Shown here: positions 14,799 to 21,845 of the stretch, one piece after another | Position numbering within the stretch: position 1 is the stretch's first letter | Layout: the number at the start of each line of letters is the position of its first letter | DNA from: Micavibrio aeruginosavorus | GTDB lineage: Bacteria > Pseudomonadota > Alphaproteobacteria > Micavibrionales > Micavibrionaceae | Assembly (NCBI GenBank): GCA_003241475.1 | Contig: QFQB01000039.1 | Coordinates: 1-21,845 of the forward strand | Reading direction: 5' to 3' | Length of the DNA stretch: 21,845 bases | Position numbers and translations under genes: made by a program | Notes under the pieces: model-generated | What the model was told of the DNA's origin: nothing | The model's database searches: none | The model's input: only the letters and a program-made list of their open reading frames with translations

Positions 14799-15341
14799 TT
14801 ATTGGTTGACCGTCTGTCCGCCCGGATCGTTCGCGTAGGAATCCGCCGTGTTGGTGTTCAGGTTCTGGCCGTAGTTGGTTTGGTATTTGTAGCCGTACAG
14901 CGTTTCCATGTAATCATGGCGTGATTTGGTTGCCTGATCGTAGGGCAGGTTTTCAACGCGTTCCCAGCCCTTGTAGTCCATGCAGCCTTCGAAATCCGTG
15001 TAGTTGAAATGCTCGGCATAGAGATAGCCGTCACGCTTTGGTGAATCCCATTTTGCAAGGCGTCCTTCCGGCGAGGATGGATTGCGCACCTGACCCTTGT
15101 CGGTGTCGGCAGGGATGGCTTCTTTGAGCGGTCCGAGACGCTCGAGTTCATCGATCTCTGTGACGCAATCCGCGATATCCTTGTGCAACGTTTGCTGGGC
15201 TTTGGGGCCGCGCAGATAAAGCGCGGAAGTCGCAGACTTGCGCTGCCAGTACTGGGCGTCCTCCAGCTTCGGCGGCACGGCGCAAGCGCCCAGCGCAAGC
15301 GTCGAGAAGGAGAGGAGAAGAGCGATCTTTTTCGTGTTCAT
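14799..15341 (-). CDS. Predicted lipoprotein
   Basis: The 180-aa product begins MNTKKIALLLSFSTLALGAC, a type II signal peptide with lipobox LGAC; C20 would be lipidated. The next residues are AVPPK, with no Asp at +2, so sorting to the outer membrane is plausible. The mature part is hydrophilic, with two further cysteines (one in 'DIADCVTEID', one in 'FEGCMDYKGW') and a Tyr/Asn-rich end ('YGYKYQTNYGQNLNTNTADSY'). The CMDYKGW segment is common in small alphaproteobacterial lipoproteins of unknown function. I chose the ATG at 15341 because it gives the signal peptide directly; the frame is open to 15416. It lies 64 bases downstream of the peptide-binding protein gene and may be co-transcribed with it. 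Confidence 0.7.
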   Translation of the reverse strand: MNTKKIALLLSFSTLALGACAVPPKLEDAQYWQRKSATSALYLRGPKAQQTLHKDIADCVTEIDELERLGPLKEAIPADTDKGQVRNPSSPEGRLAKWDSPKRDGYLYAEHFNYTDFEGCMDYKGWERVENLPYDQATKSRHDYMETLYGYKYQTNYGQNLNTNTADSYANDPGGQTVNQ

Positions 15342-15405
15342 GGAAATCCCGTATGCGAATCGTACTGGCTTATTTAACCATATCCAACAAAGCGTTTGAA
15401 AGGCC

Positions 15406-17127
15406 TTACGGAGCATTCATCCACCATGTTTCCAGAACCGTGCCATAAAGAGGCATGGTTTGCGGGTGGGCCAGCGGCTTCCAGTACGCCACATAGTCCT
15501 GCGGGTTGTAGTATAGCGGGATCATATAGCTTCCGGCCATCAGGGCTTTGTCGAGCGCCTGCACCTTGCCCACCAGTTCGGGGCGTGTTTTGGCGGAGGC
15601 TATGGATTGGCTGAGCTGGTCGATATTTTTATCGCAAATTCCGGCATAGTTCCAACGCGACGGCGATTTCGCGGCCTCGCAACTCCAGTACAAATACTGC
15701 TCCGTCCCGGGCGAAAGCGTCGACATCCAGTAATAGAGCGTCATGTCGAAATCGTAATCGTTGAGTCGGCCAAGGAAGGCGGCGGAATCAAGCACCCGTA
15801 CGCGCGGCGTGATGCCCATGCGTTTGAGCGCGCCTACCAGTGAGAGCGCGATTTTCTCGTTGGACGGATCGTCGAGCATGATTTCGAACGTCAGCGGCTT
15901 TCCGGTTTTGGCGTTCACGCGCGTGCCGTTTTTGATGATCCATCCTGCCTCTTTAAGCAAAGCATCGGCCTGTTTCATGTGCGCGCGCTTTTGCTCGGGC
16001 GTTTTGTTTTCGATGGGCGGCGGCGTGTCTGTTGCGGCCAGCTCCGTGTTGGGGAAGTAGCTGTTAATGCGCTTATAAAGTCCGTGATAAAGATTCTGGT
16101 TTACCCAGTCGAAATCGAACAGCAGGTTGAATGCCTGACGCACGCGGATATCGGTAAACGGCTCGCGGCGCGTGTTGAGGATGAATCCGCGTACGCGGTC
16201 CGGGCGTCCGTGCTGAAGTGCTTCGTGCGTAGCTTTCTTGTTCGTGATGGCGGGGAAGTCATAGCCTGTCGCCCACAATCCCGCATCCCATTCGCGGCGC
16301 AGGTTCAGATCGCCGGATTTAAAGGATTCAAAGGCAACGCTGTCGTCGCGGTAATAATCATAGATCACGCGGTCGAAATTATACTGCCCTTTGTTGGGCA
16401 GAAGATCGGCGGCCCAATAATCCTTGACGCGCTCGTAAACCACGCGGCGGCCGACATCGACCTCCTTGATTTTATAAGCGCCGTTGGAAAGGAAGGGCGT
16501 CAATGTGGTCTCGTCGAATTTCCTGTCCGTCCAATAGGCTTTGGACAATACGGGCATAAGCGACAGGATCATCACCGTCTCGCGGTCGTAGCCTTCGCCG
16601 AGCGTGAATTTGATGGTGCGGACGTCCGGCTTTTCGACCTTGGCAACCAGCTTGTAGATGCGGCGCATGTTCGGGCGGCCAGCCTCTTTGAGCGTGTTGA
16701 AGGTAAATTCCACATCGTCAGCCGTGATGGGCGATCCGTCGTGGAACCGCGCCTTGGGGTTCAGATGGAACGTGATGGCAGAGCGGTCGGCGGGAACTTC
16801 GACGCTTTGTGCGATCATGGGGTACATGGTGAACGGCTCGTCCCACACGCGGGCCATCAGGCGGTCCGTCACAAGGTCCATCCCTTGCGCCGCTTTGCCC
16901 TTGATGTTGTAGGGGTTGACCGTATCGAAGGTGCCGATTGCCGCCTGTTTCAGGGTGCCGCCCTTGGGGGCGTCGGGATTCGCATAATCGACGTGGGCGC
17001 TTTGCGGCCCGTATTTGGGGGTTCCTGTCATGGCAAGGCCATAAAGCGCTTCCGCTCTGGCCGGAACCGATTGTAAACTAAGCAGCGTCAGAGTTACCAA
17101 GAGTGGAAATTTCATGTTTAAACGCAT
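15406..17127 (-). CDS. Periplasmic peptide-binding protein, YejA-like (SBP family 5)
   Basis: The 573-aa product has a signal peptide (MRLNMKFPLLVTLTLLSL, cleavage near PARA-E) and a complete family 5 solute-binding fold. Typical segments are 'YANPDAPKGGTLKQAAIGTFDTVNPY', 'HLNPKARFHDGSPITADDVEFTF' and 'FDFDWVNQNLYHGLY'. The opening 'GLAMTGTPKY' with 'FDTVNPYNIKG' is characteristic of YejA, the binding protein of the YejABEF peptide importer. No permease or ATPase gene lies beside it, so it is an orphan here or works with components elsewhere. An alternative ATG at 17115 gives the signal peptide start MKFPLL. Both starts lie within bases shared with the divergent macrodomain gene, and neither has a good ribosome site. 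Confidence 0.87.
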   Translation of the reverse strand: MRLNMKFPLLVTLTLLSLQSVPARAEALYGLAMTGTPKYGPQSAHVDYANPDAPKGGTLKQAAIGTFDTVNPYNIKGKAAQGMDLVTDRLMARVWDEPFTMYPMIAQSVEVPADRSAITFHLNPKARFHDGSPITADDVEFTFNTLKEAGRPNMRRIYKLVAKVEKPDVRTIKFTLGEGYDRETVMILSLMPVLSKAYWTDRKFDETTLTPFLSNGAYKIKEVDVGRRVVYERVKDYWAADLLPNKGQYNFDRVIYDYYRDDSVAFESFKSGDLNLRREWDAGLWATGYDFPAITNKKATHEALQHGRPDRVRGFILNTRREPFTDIRVRQAFNLLFDFDWVNQNLYHGLYKRINSYFPNTELAATDTPPPIENKTPEQKRAHMKQADALLKEAGWIIKNGTRVNAKTGKPLTFEIMLDDPSNEKIALSLVGALKRMGITPRVRVLDSAAFLGRLNDYDFDMTLYYWMSTLSPGTEQYLYWSCEAAKSPSRWNYAGICDKNIDQLSQSIASAKTRPELVGKVQALDKALMAGSYMIPLYYNPQDYVAYWKPLAHPQTMPLYGTVLETWWMNAP

Positions 17128-17689
17128 AGCGCAGAAACTGCGCCCCAACAAGCCGCTGTATTTGGACAAGGTACGCGTCGAATACGGCGAAATACTGGCG
17201 CAGGACGACTGCGAGGGGATTTTGTTCTTCATGCATCCGTCCTTGAAATGGGGCGGGGGACTGAACAAGGCGGTTCTGGATATTTCCGGCCCCGCGATCG
17301 ACGAATATGTCTTGAGCACGGCCCTTACGCCCAAAAGCGGCGATGTTTACGCCCTGCCGCCGTTTGAGTCGGGTTATAAGGCCATGTTCATGGCGATCCT
17401 GCCCGATTGGGACGGCGGCAACGGATTCGAGGAACGCGATCTTTTGAATTGCTACCGCGACACAGTGGCGCAGGCCGAACAGCACGGCGTAAAGCGCCTC
17501 GCCATCCCCGCGCTGGGACGGGACAAGCGTGATTTTCCGCATATCCGCTTTGCGCGTCTAGCCATCAAAGGCATTCTGGAGCGGCTTGACGAACGGCTCG
17601 ACTACGTCAAGATCATGTGCGTGGACCGCACGATGATGGCAACCTATCAAGCGCAGCTCGACAAGCTGCGGCGCAAGGACGGCGAATGA
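17114..17689 (+). CDS. Macrodomain protein
   Basis: The 191-aa soluble protein matches the macrodomain, an ADP-ribose-binding or -hydrolysing fold. The glycine-rich loop is 'WGGGLNKAVLDISGPAIDEYV', the strand-turn region 'ALTPKSGDVYALPPF' corresponds to the usual phosphate-near segment, and 'VKRLAIPALGRDKRDFPHIRFARLAIKGI' is the second ligand loop with the usual following helix. The typical 'VNAAN' is replaced by 'FFMHPS', so hydrolase activity is uncertain. The ATG at 17114 is the only plausible start. It overlaps the divergent yejA-like start region. The stop overlaps the corA start as ATGA. Confidence 0.78.
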   Translation: MFKRIAQKLRPNKPLYLDKVRVEYGEILAQDDCEGILFFMHPSLKWGGGLNKAVLDISGPAIDEYVLSTALTPKSGDVYALPPFESGYKAMFMAILPDWDGGNGFEERDLLNCYRDTVAQAEQHGVKRLAIPALGRDKRDFPHIRFARLAIKGILERLDERLDYVKIMCVDRTMMATYQAQLDKLRRKDGE

Positions 17690-18666
17690 TCAATCTATAT
17701 AAAGCGGACGGCAATGTTCTGGTATCCGTCGATACGCTCGCGGAACTTGATCCGTCGCAGAATGTTCTCTGGATCGATCTTTTGAATCCGTCGCGCGAAG
17801 AAGATATTGCGGTGGAGGAATTTTTAAAAATCTCCATCCCCACGCAAGAGGATATGAAAGAGAGCGAGCCTTCCGCGCGCTTGTACGACGAGCACGGCGC
17901 GGACTACATGACGATGCAGGCGGTTTCCCTGATCGATCTGGAGCAGCCGAAAAAATGTCCCATCACCTTCATTCTGCATACCAATGCGCTTGTGACTGTG
18001 CGGTACGAGGATTTCGCCTCCTTGCATATCTATGCCGACCGCGCCAAGAAAAAGAACGGCGTTCCCATGGCTTCAGCGCAGGGAATTATGTTCGACATCA
18101 TCGAATCCTTCATCAACCGCATCGCCGATACGCTCGAAACGCTGGACGAGGGGATTGATAAAATTTCCGATGCGATCTTCCGTTCCAAGAAAATTTCCAT
18201 CAAAAGAAAAAACGAAATCTTTCAGGCGTCTATCCGCAAGATCGGCGGGAAGGGGGATATGCTCGGCATGCTCCGCGAGAGCCTGACCGGCATCACGCGC
18301 CTGCTCTCGCATCACAATGCGCGCATGCCCGAGAACCCTCCCAAACCCGTGCGCATCAAGATGAATTCGCTGACCCGCGATGTCGCTGCGCTGGCCGACC
18401 ATGCGAATTTCCTGTCGGGCAAGATGGGATTTTTGCTCGATGCCACGCTGGGGCTTATCAATCTGGAGCAAAACCAGATCATCAAAATATTTTCCGTGGC
18501 TGCCGTGGTGTTCCTGCCGCCGACGCTGATTGCCTCTATGTACGGCATGAACTTTCAGAACATGCCCGAGCTTCAATCGGCATGGGGATATCCTATCACC
18601 TTGATTGTCATGCTGGTTTCGGCGCTTATTCCTTTGGCTTATTTTCAGAAAAAAGGCTGGCTTTAA
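17686..18666 (+). CDS. corA: CorA-family magnesium/cobalt channel
   Basis: The 326-aa protein has the CorA layout: an N-terminal cytoplasmic alpha/beta domain, a long helical stalk ('ESFINRIADTLETLDEGIDKISDAIF'), and two C-terminal membrane helices (from 'IIKIFSVAAVVFLPPTLIASM' and 'YPITLIVMLVSALIPLAYF'). The selectivity motif YGMNF lies at residues 286-290 between them. It would form a pentameric inner-membrane Mg2+ channel. The C-terminus KKGWL is basic, as in the family. The ATG at 17686 overlaps the macrodomain stop by 4 bases, and AAGGACGG lies just upstream. A longer frame from 17617 is open but runs inside the macrodomain gene. Confidence 0.93.
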   Translation: MINLYKADGNVLVSVDTLAELDPSQNVLWIDLLNPSREEDIAVEEFLKISIPTQEDMKESEPSARLYDEHGADYMTMQAVSLIDLEQPKKCPITFILHTNALVTVRYEDFASLHIYADRAKKKNGVPMASAQGIMFDIIESFINRIADTLETLDEGIDKISDAIFRSKKISIKRKNEIFQASIRKIGGKGDMLGMLRESLTGITRLLSHHNARMPENPPKPVRIKMNSLTRDVAALADHANFLSGKMGFLLDATLGLINLEQNQIIKIFSVAAVVFLPPTLIASMYGMNFQNMPELQSAWGYPITLIVMLVSALIPLAYFQKKGWL

Positions 18667-18692
18667 CCGCATTTCCTTGCTAAAACGCGAAT

Positions 18693-19547
18693 ATGTTAAA
18701 TTCGTACCGCTATGTTCAAAGCCTGCCTGAGCTTTCCCGCCGCTACGACCATGTCGTGAAAAAGGCGAATGCGCGCGATTTCATCATGTCCTTGCCCTCG
18801 CCCGACAATGTGCCGCGCGACTATAATCTTCTTCCCGATATCGATATGACGCTGATTTTATCGACGACGAGAAATCTGCCCGACCGCGTGCGCGAAAAAA
18901 TAAAGGGAACGCCGGACGAAGAGATTTTCGGCCACAACACGCTTATGGGGCTTTGCATGAGCGGTCGTCGTGTGCCGATAGAGATTTTTCTGCATAGCGT
19001 TTCCATGAACCGTACTGACCCTTCGGGAAAATTGTTCGAAGAGGTGGCATGGCATGAAATGGTTCACGCTGTTGAAGGAATTACCCGTGACGATAACGGC
19101 AACGTCGTGCGCGAGCAGCCTTGGTCATACAGTTTGCAAAGACAGATGATCGAGCTTGACCGCATAAACCCTGAAGCGAGCACGCTGGATTCTTATGAAG
19201 GACGAACCAGAAGATATGCGAGCTATCTCCGGCAGGGAACGAAGCTGCAGGAAAATGTATCCGAGATTTTTGCTCGTGTGGGTTCGATCTACCTTGAGCA
19301 CATCCGCCAAACGAAGACCGCGCCGGATGCGGCGGCGATATTCTCTTTGTTCGAACAAACAAAAATAGGCGATCTGACGGAGCAGAATTATCCTGAAGAA
19401 ACAATCGCGCGCAATCTGACCGATCTGTTTGTCGGGCTTGCGACCTATTGCGAGCCCGCGCGCGATTTGTTTTATGAAGAATTGCCGCAGATGATGGACC
19501 GCATATCCGTTCTCTACGGATGTCGTCCGCCGTCCATGCAGGCTTAA
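18693..19547 (+). CDS. Putative zinc metallopeptidase-like protein (HExxH)
   Basis: The 284-aa protein has no signal peptide or membrane segment. The segment WHEMVHAVEG contains an HExxH motif at residues 121-125 (H121, E122, H125), and about 60 residues later 'KLQENVSEIFARVGS' offers E187 or E191 as a third zinc ligand, as in gluzincins. The preceding 'PIEIFLHSVSMNRTDPSGKLFEEVA' resembles the strand before the active helix. I cannot place it in a named family. It follows corA by 26 bases and may be co-transcribed. Its end overlaps the convergent adenosine-kinase-like gene by 4 bases. Confidence 0.7.
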   Translation: MLNSYRYVQSLPELSRRYDHVVKKANARDFIMSLPSPDNVPRDYNLLPDIDMTLILSTTRNLPDRVREKIKGTPDEEIFGHNTLMGLCMSGRRVPIEIFLHSVSMNRTDPSGKLFEEVAWHEMVHAVEGITRDDNGNVVREQPWSYSLQRQMIELDRINPEASTLDSYEGRTRRYASYLRQGTKLQENVSEIFARVGSIYLEHIRQTKTAPDAAAIFSLFEQTKIGDLTEQNYPEETIARNLTDLFVGLATYCEPARDLFYEELPQMMDRISVLYGCRPPSMQA

Positions 19548-20548
19548 GCCGCGTTGCGCGGAATAAGCGTCGCCAGTTCGATTTCAGGGCGCGGGCCCAT
19601 ATGCGAAATCACTTCGGCGGCAGCCAAAGATCCCAATTCTCCGCACTGCGCCATGCTCATGCCTTCGGTCAGGCCGAATAAAAAGCCTGCGGCGTAAGCA
19701 TCGCCCGCGCCTGTTGTGTCCATGATTTTGCCGACGGGGGCGGCTTTGACGGTTGTAATGGAATCGCCGCGCACGATCACCGATCCTTTTTCGCTGCGTG
19801 TGATAGCGATGATGCCGCATTTGTCCTTGAGAACAGGGATGACATCGTCGAAATGTTCGACTTCATACAATGCTTTGATTTCTTCTTCGTTGGCGAAAAG
19901 GATGTCGACTTCGTTTTCGACGAAATCCTGAAAGGCTTTGCGGTGGCGGTTGACGCAGAAGGAATCGGACAGCGTGAGCGAGACTTTGCGGTCCGCTTCA
20001 TGCGCGATTTTTGCGGCTTTGTAAAAAGCTTCCATCGCCAGCGGCGGGTCGAATAGATAGCCTTCCAGGTAGGTGATAGCCGAAGCCTTGATGATTTCCT
20101 CGTCAATGTCGGCAGGGGATAGCTCGACGCAAGCACCAAGGAACGTGTTCATGGTGCGTTGACCATCAGGTGTTACCAATATCATGCAACGCGCCGTGGC
20201 GGTTCCGCTGGAGACTGGCGCCGTTTGGTGCGTGACGCCGATTGCCTTCATGTCATGGCGATAGATTTCGCCCAGTTGGTCTTTACCTACTTTGCCGATG
20301 TAGGCACCTGCGCCACCAAAAGATGCGTAACAGGCGATGGTGTTGCCGGCCGATCCGCCAGACATTTCAACGGCAGGGCCCATGGAATCGTAAAGTTGCA
20401 GGGCGCGTTCGGGCGTGACCAGTGTCATGCCGCCGCGTGGCATGCCGTATTTCTCGGCCTGTTCGGTCACGAACGCATCTGTGGCATGGGAGAGGACATC
20501 AACAATGGCGTTTCCGATGGCGACGACGCCGTACTGCGTTTTGGGCAT
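19544..20548 (-). CDS. PfkB-family carbohydrate/nucleoside kinase (adenosine kinase-like)
   Basis: The 334-aa protein belongs to the ribokinase/PfkB fold. Near the start 'GNAIVDVL' and 'MSGGSAGNTIACYASFGGAGAYIGKVG' form the first PfkB signature. The second signature is DTTGAGDAYAAGFLFG, with the catalytic base D283. 'NTFLGACVELSPADID' and 'YLEGYLFDPP' are features I associate with the alphaproteobacterial group annotated as adenosine kinase, which phosphorylates adenosine to AMP; sugar kinases of the same family are the alternative. AAGG lies about 9 bases upstream of the ATG. It diverges from the TetR-like gene across a 77-base gap. Confidence 0.85.
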   Translation of the reverse strand: MPKTQYGVVAIGNAIVDVLSHATDAFVTEQAEKYGMPRGGMTLVTPERALQLYDSMGPAVEMSGGSAGNTIACYASFGGAGAYIGKVGKDQLGEIYRHDMKAIGVTHQTAPVSSGTATARCMILVTPDGQRTMNTFLGACVELSPADIDEEIIKASAITYLEGYLFDPPLAMEAFYKAAKIAHEADRKVSLTLSDSFCVNRHRKAFQDFVENEVDILFANEEEIKALYEVEHFDDVIPVLKDKCGIIAITRSEKGSVIVRGDSITTVKAAPVGKIMDTTGAGDAYAAGFLFGLTEGMSMAQCGELGSLAAAEVISHMGPRPEIELATLIPRNAA

Positions 20549-20625
20549 GGTGTAAGAACCTTTTCAGTTGATAAAGCGTTGTTCTGCCAGTATCTCTATA
20601 GAAACTTTACGGAAAGGCAAGCCCC

Positions 20626-21231
20626 GTGGCCGCGAAATCCAGCGCTAAAAAGAAGAAATCCGCTCCTGCGAAGCCCTTGAGGGAGCGGGCCGTCGTTGCC
20701 GCGCTCGATTTGGCCGCGCGCATGCCGTGGGATATGGTGACGCTGACCGATATTGCCGACAAAGCGCATGCGAGTCTGGCCGAGCTTTGCGAAGTCTTCG
20801 AAGACAAGACGGACATCCTTGCCGCTTACGGGCGCATGGTTGACAAACAGGTTCTGGAGAATGTTGGTGCTGCCGATCCGTCTGTATCCGAACGTGATCG
20901 CTTGTTCGAAATTCTCATGGAGCGGTTCGATGTAATGGAAGAACATAAAGACGCTCTGGCTTCTATTTTGAAATCTCTGACGGTTGATCCGAAACAAGCC
21001 GTGATCGGCTTGCCGCATTTAGGGCGTTCGATGAACTGGATGTTCGAAGCGGCAGGATTGTCTGCAAGCGGTATCAAAGGGGCGATTAAAATCGCCGGAC
21101 TGACTGCGCTTTATTTGTACGTTTTGAAGGTCTGGCTGAGAGATGAAACGGCGGATCTGTCCAAGACCATGGCCGCGCTCGACAAAAGTCTCGGGAGGGC
21201 TGAGCGCGCTGTCAATAGCTTCATGCTTTAG
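20626..21231 (+). CDS. TetR-like transcriptional regulator
   Basis: The 201-aa protein begins with a Lys-rich tail (AAKSSAKKKKSAPAK), followed by a TetR-type helix-turn-helix over about residues 18-62: 'LRERAVVAALDLAARMPWDMVTLTDIADKAHASLAELCEVFEDKTDIL'. The remaining all-helical part, with 'AGLTALYLYVLKVWLRD', is the ligand/dimer domain and also resembles the COQ9/TetR group of alphaproteobacteria. The GTG at 20626 is preceded by GGAAAGG at about 9 bases. Ligand and targets are unknown; the divergent kinase gene is the nearest candidate, but no operator palindrome stands out in the gap. Confidence 0.78.
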   Translation: MAAKSSAKKKKSAPAKPLRERAVVAALDLAARMPWDMVTLTDIADKAHASLAELCEVFEDKTDILAAYGRMVDKQVLENVGAADPSVSERDRLFEILMERFDVMEEHKDALASILKSLTVDPKQAVIGLPHLGRSMNWMFEAAGLSASGIKGAIKIAGLTALYLYVLKVWLRDETADLSKTMAALDKSLGRAERAVNSFML

Positions 21232-21317
21232 TATATGTTCTTGCCGTTTTAAAAATTTTCTTATTTTATTGTTCCTATGTTCTATAAATAACTTCGGGGG
21301 AAGAAAGCGATAAAACG

Positions 21318-21647
21318 ATGGGCCATAAAGCAGAAGCGACAGAGCTCGACCTTATGTTTATTTCTATTTACATGAAGATAAAAGAGAGGGGCTTGCCACT
21401 CGAAGTTTTGTGCGATGCAGTATCCCGCAAGGCCAACGTCCCTCAAAAATGTTACGAATTAGACCGGATGATTGCGATACGGCGCGAAGACGGTAGCCGG
21501 GAATTGGGCGTCCGTGCGGATGGCATGGTGATGATCGGTATGTTTCCCAGCATGGATAGTCGGGGGCATGTCCGGTTGGCGGTGCCCGAGCGCTTAGCCT
21601 ATTACAAAAACAATCTGGAATATTATCAGGCGCGCTTGAAATTATAG
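21318..21647 (+). CDS. Hypothetical protein (109 aa)
   Basis: This 109-aa soluble protein begins MGHKAEATELDLMFISIYMKI and ends 'RLAYYKNNLEYYQARLKL'. Its helical start, 'LPLEVLCDAVSRKANV', could form part of a helix-turn-helix, but the evidence is thin. There is no signal peptide. I recognise no family. A GGGGGAAG lies upstream, though farther than ideal. The 86-base gap before it is AT-rich, with a TATAAA at 21283-21288 that could be a -10 box but no clear -35 partner. Confidence 0.55.
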   Translation: MGHKAEATELDLMFISIYMKIKERGLPLEVLCDAVSRKANVPQKCYELDRMIAIRREDGSRELGVRADGMVMIGMFPSMDSRGHVRLAVPERLAYYKNNLEYYQARLKL

Positions 21648-21665
21648 ATGTAATGCTACCTTAAA

Positions 21666-21845
21666 TTAGAAGTATTTAGGTTCTAATTCTGGATAGGGGA
21701 ACGTTTTATCCAAACCCCATGGATCATCGACAACAATGTAATCTATTTGCACGCGTCGATGTTCTCCAATGGCTGGCGTAACGATAATTTCATCTCCTAG
21801 AATGCCTCTCTCTTTTAGCATTATAGGAATGTCTTTGGAGGCGAC
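21666..21845 (-). CDS. C-terminal part of an unrecognised protein, cut by the window edge
   Basis: On the minus strand the frame is open from the window edge to a TAA at 21668-21666, giving 59 residues. It includes 'KERGILGDEIIVTPAIGEH' and 'IDYIVVDDPWGLDKTFPYP'. The start lies beyond the window. I do not recognise it. Codons such as ATA, CTA, AGA and TTA are frequent, unlike the G/C-ending codons of the neighbours, which may indicate a gene of different origin. It converges on the 109-aa gene with an 18-base gap. Confidence 0.5.
   Translation of the reverse strand, partial: VASKDIPIMLKERGILGDEIIVTPAIGEHRRVQIDYIVVDDPWGLDKTFPYPELEPKYF

Noticed and set aside
15979..17076. Long open frame (365 codons) on the plus strand opposite the yejA-like gene
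   Set aside because: The peptide-binding protein explains this stretch fully, and the antisense product shows no domain and no ribosome site.
17128..17334. Extension of the yejA-like frame upstream to 17334
   Set aside because: The extra residues are antisense to the macrodomain gene and would bury the signal peptide.
20549..20625. TetR operator in the divergent gap
   Set aside because: No convincing inverted repeat could be found by eye in these 77 bases.

Overview
The window looks like chromosomal DNA of an alphaproteobacterium with moderately high G+C. This rests on the gene families present: an all-trans polyprenyl diphosphate synthase next to a TrmN6-like methyltransferase and an S49 peptidase, a long PPDK, a YejA-type peptide-binding protein, a PfkB adenosine-kinase-like protein, a TetR-like regulator and a GT9 heptosyltransferase. 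The genus cannot be fixed from the sequence. Genes are densely packed, often with 4-bp ATGA overlaps, and no gene-free stretch exceeds 300 bases. I see no insertion sequence, prophage, CRISPR array or rRNA.

Left part (1-5150). The C-terminal tail of a Lys/Asp-rich protein and a secreted Rap1a-like protein run rightward. They converge on a leftward three-gene unit (3642 to 703): a CsoR-type regulator with a C-H-C metal-ligand pattern, an ArsP/DUF318-type permease with a Cys/His-rich N-terminus, and a helical-repeat plus SAM-methyltransferase fusion. All three reading frames overlap their neighbour. A palindrome covering the predicted promoter lies just upstream of the regulator, so this reads as a metal-responsive efflux operon, probably copper. 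Next come three small monocistronic genes (a secreted Tyr/Pro/Gln-rich protein, a glycine-zipper stress-type protein and a 76-aa protein), each followed by a hairpin terminator, and a tRNA-Pro(CGG).

Middle (5200-11500). A polyprenyl diphosphate synthase gene is present, but its reading frame is broken just before the conserved GGKRIRP motif. Divergent from it run a TrmN6-like methyltransferase, an S49 peptidase and a GNAT acetyltransferase. A small leftward orphan gene with a good promoter and then ppdK follow.

Right part (11500-21845). A HAD hydrolase and a short YgfZ-like protein overlap and run leftward. A GT9 glycosyltransferase and a GNAT-like protein run rightward only 20 bases away. 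A lipoprotein and a YejA-like periplasmic binding protein run leftward. The binding protein's start codon overlaps that of a divergent macrodomain gene, which is itself coupled by ATGA to a CorA magnesium channel. An orphan HExxH protein, an adenosine-kinase-like protein, a TetR-like regulator and an unrecognised 109-aa protein follow. The window ends inside an unrecognised leftward gene whose codon use is visibly AT-richer.

I did not find a clear large novel system. The most unusual items are the CsoR/permease/methyltransferase unit, the broken polyprenyl synthase frame, the overlapping divergent starts at 17113-17127 and the orphan HExxH protein.
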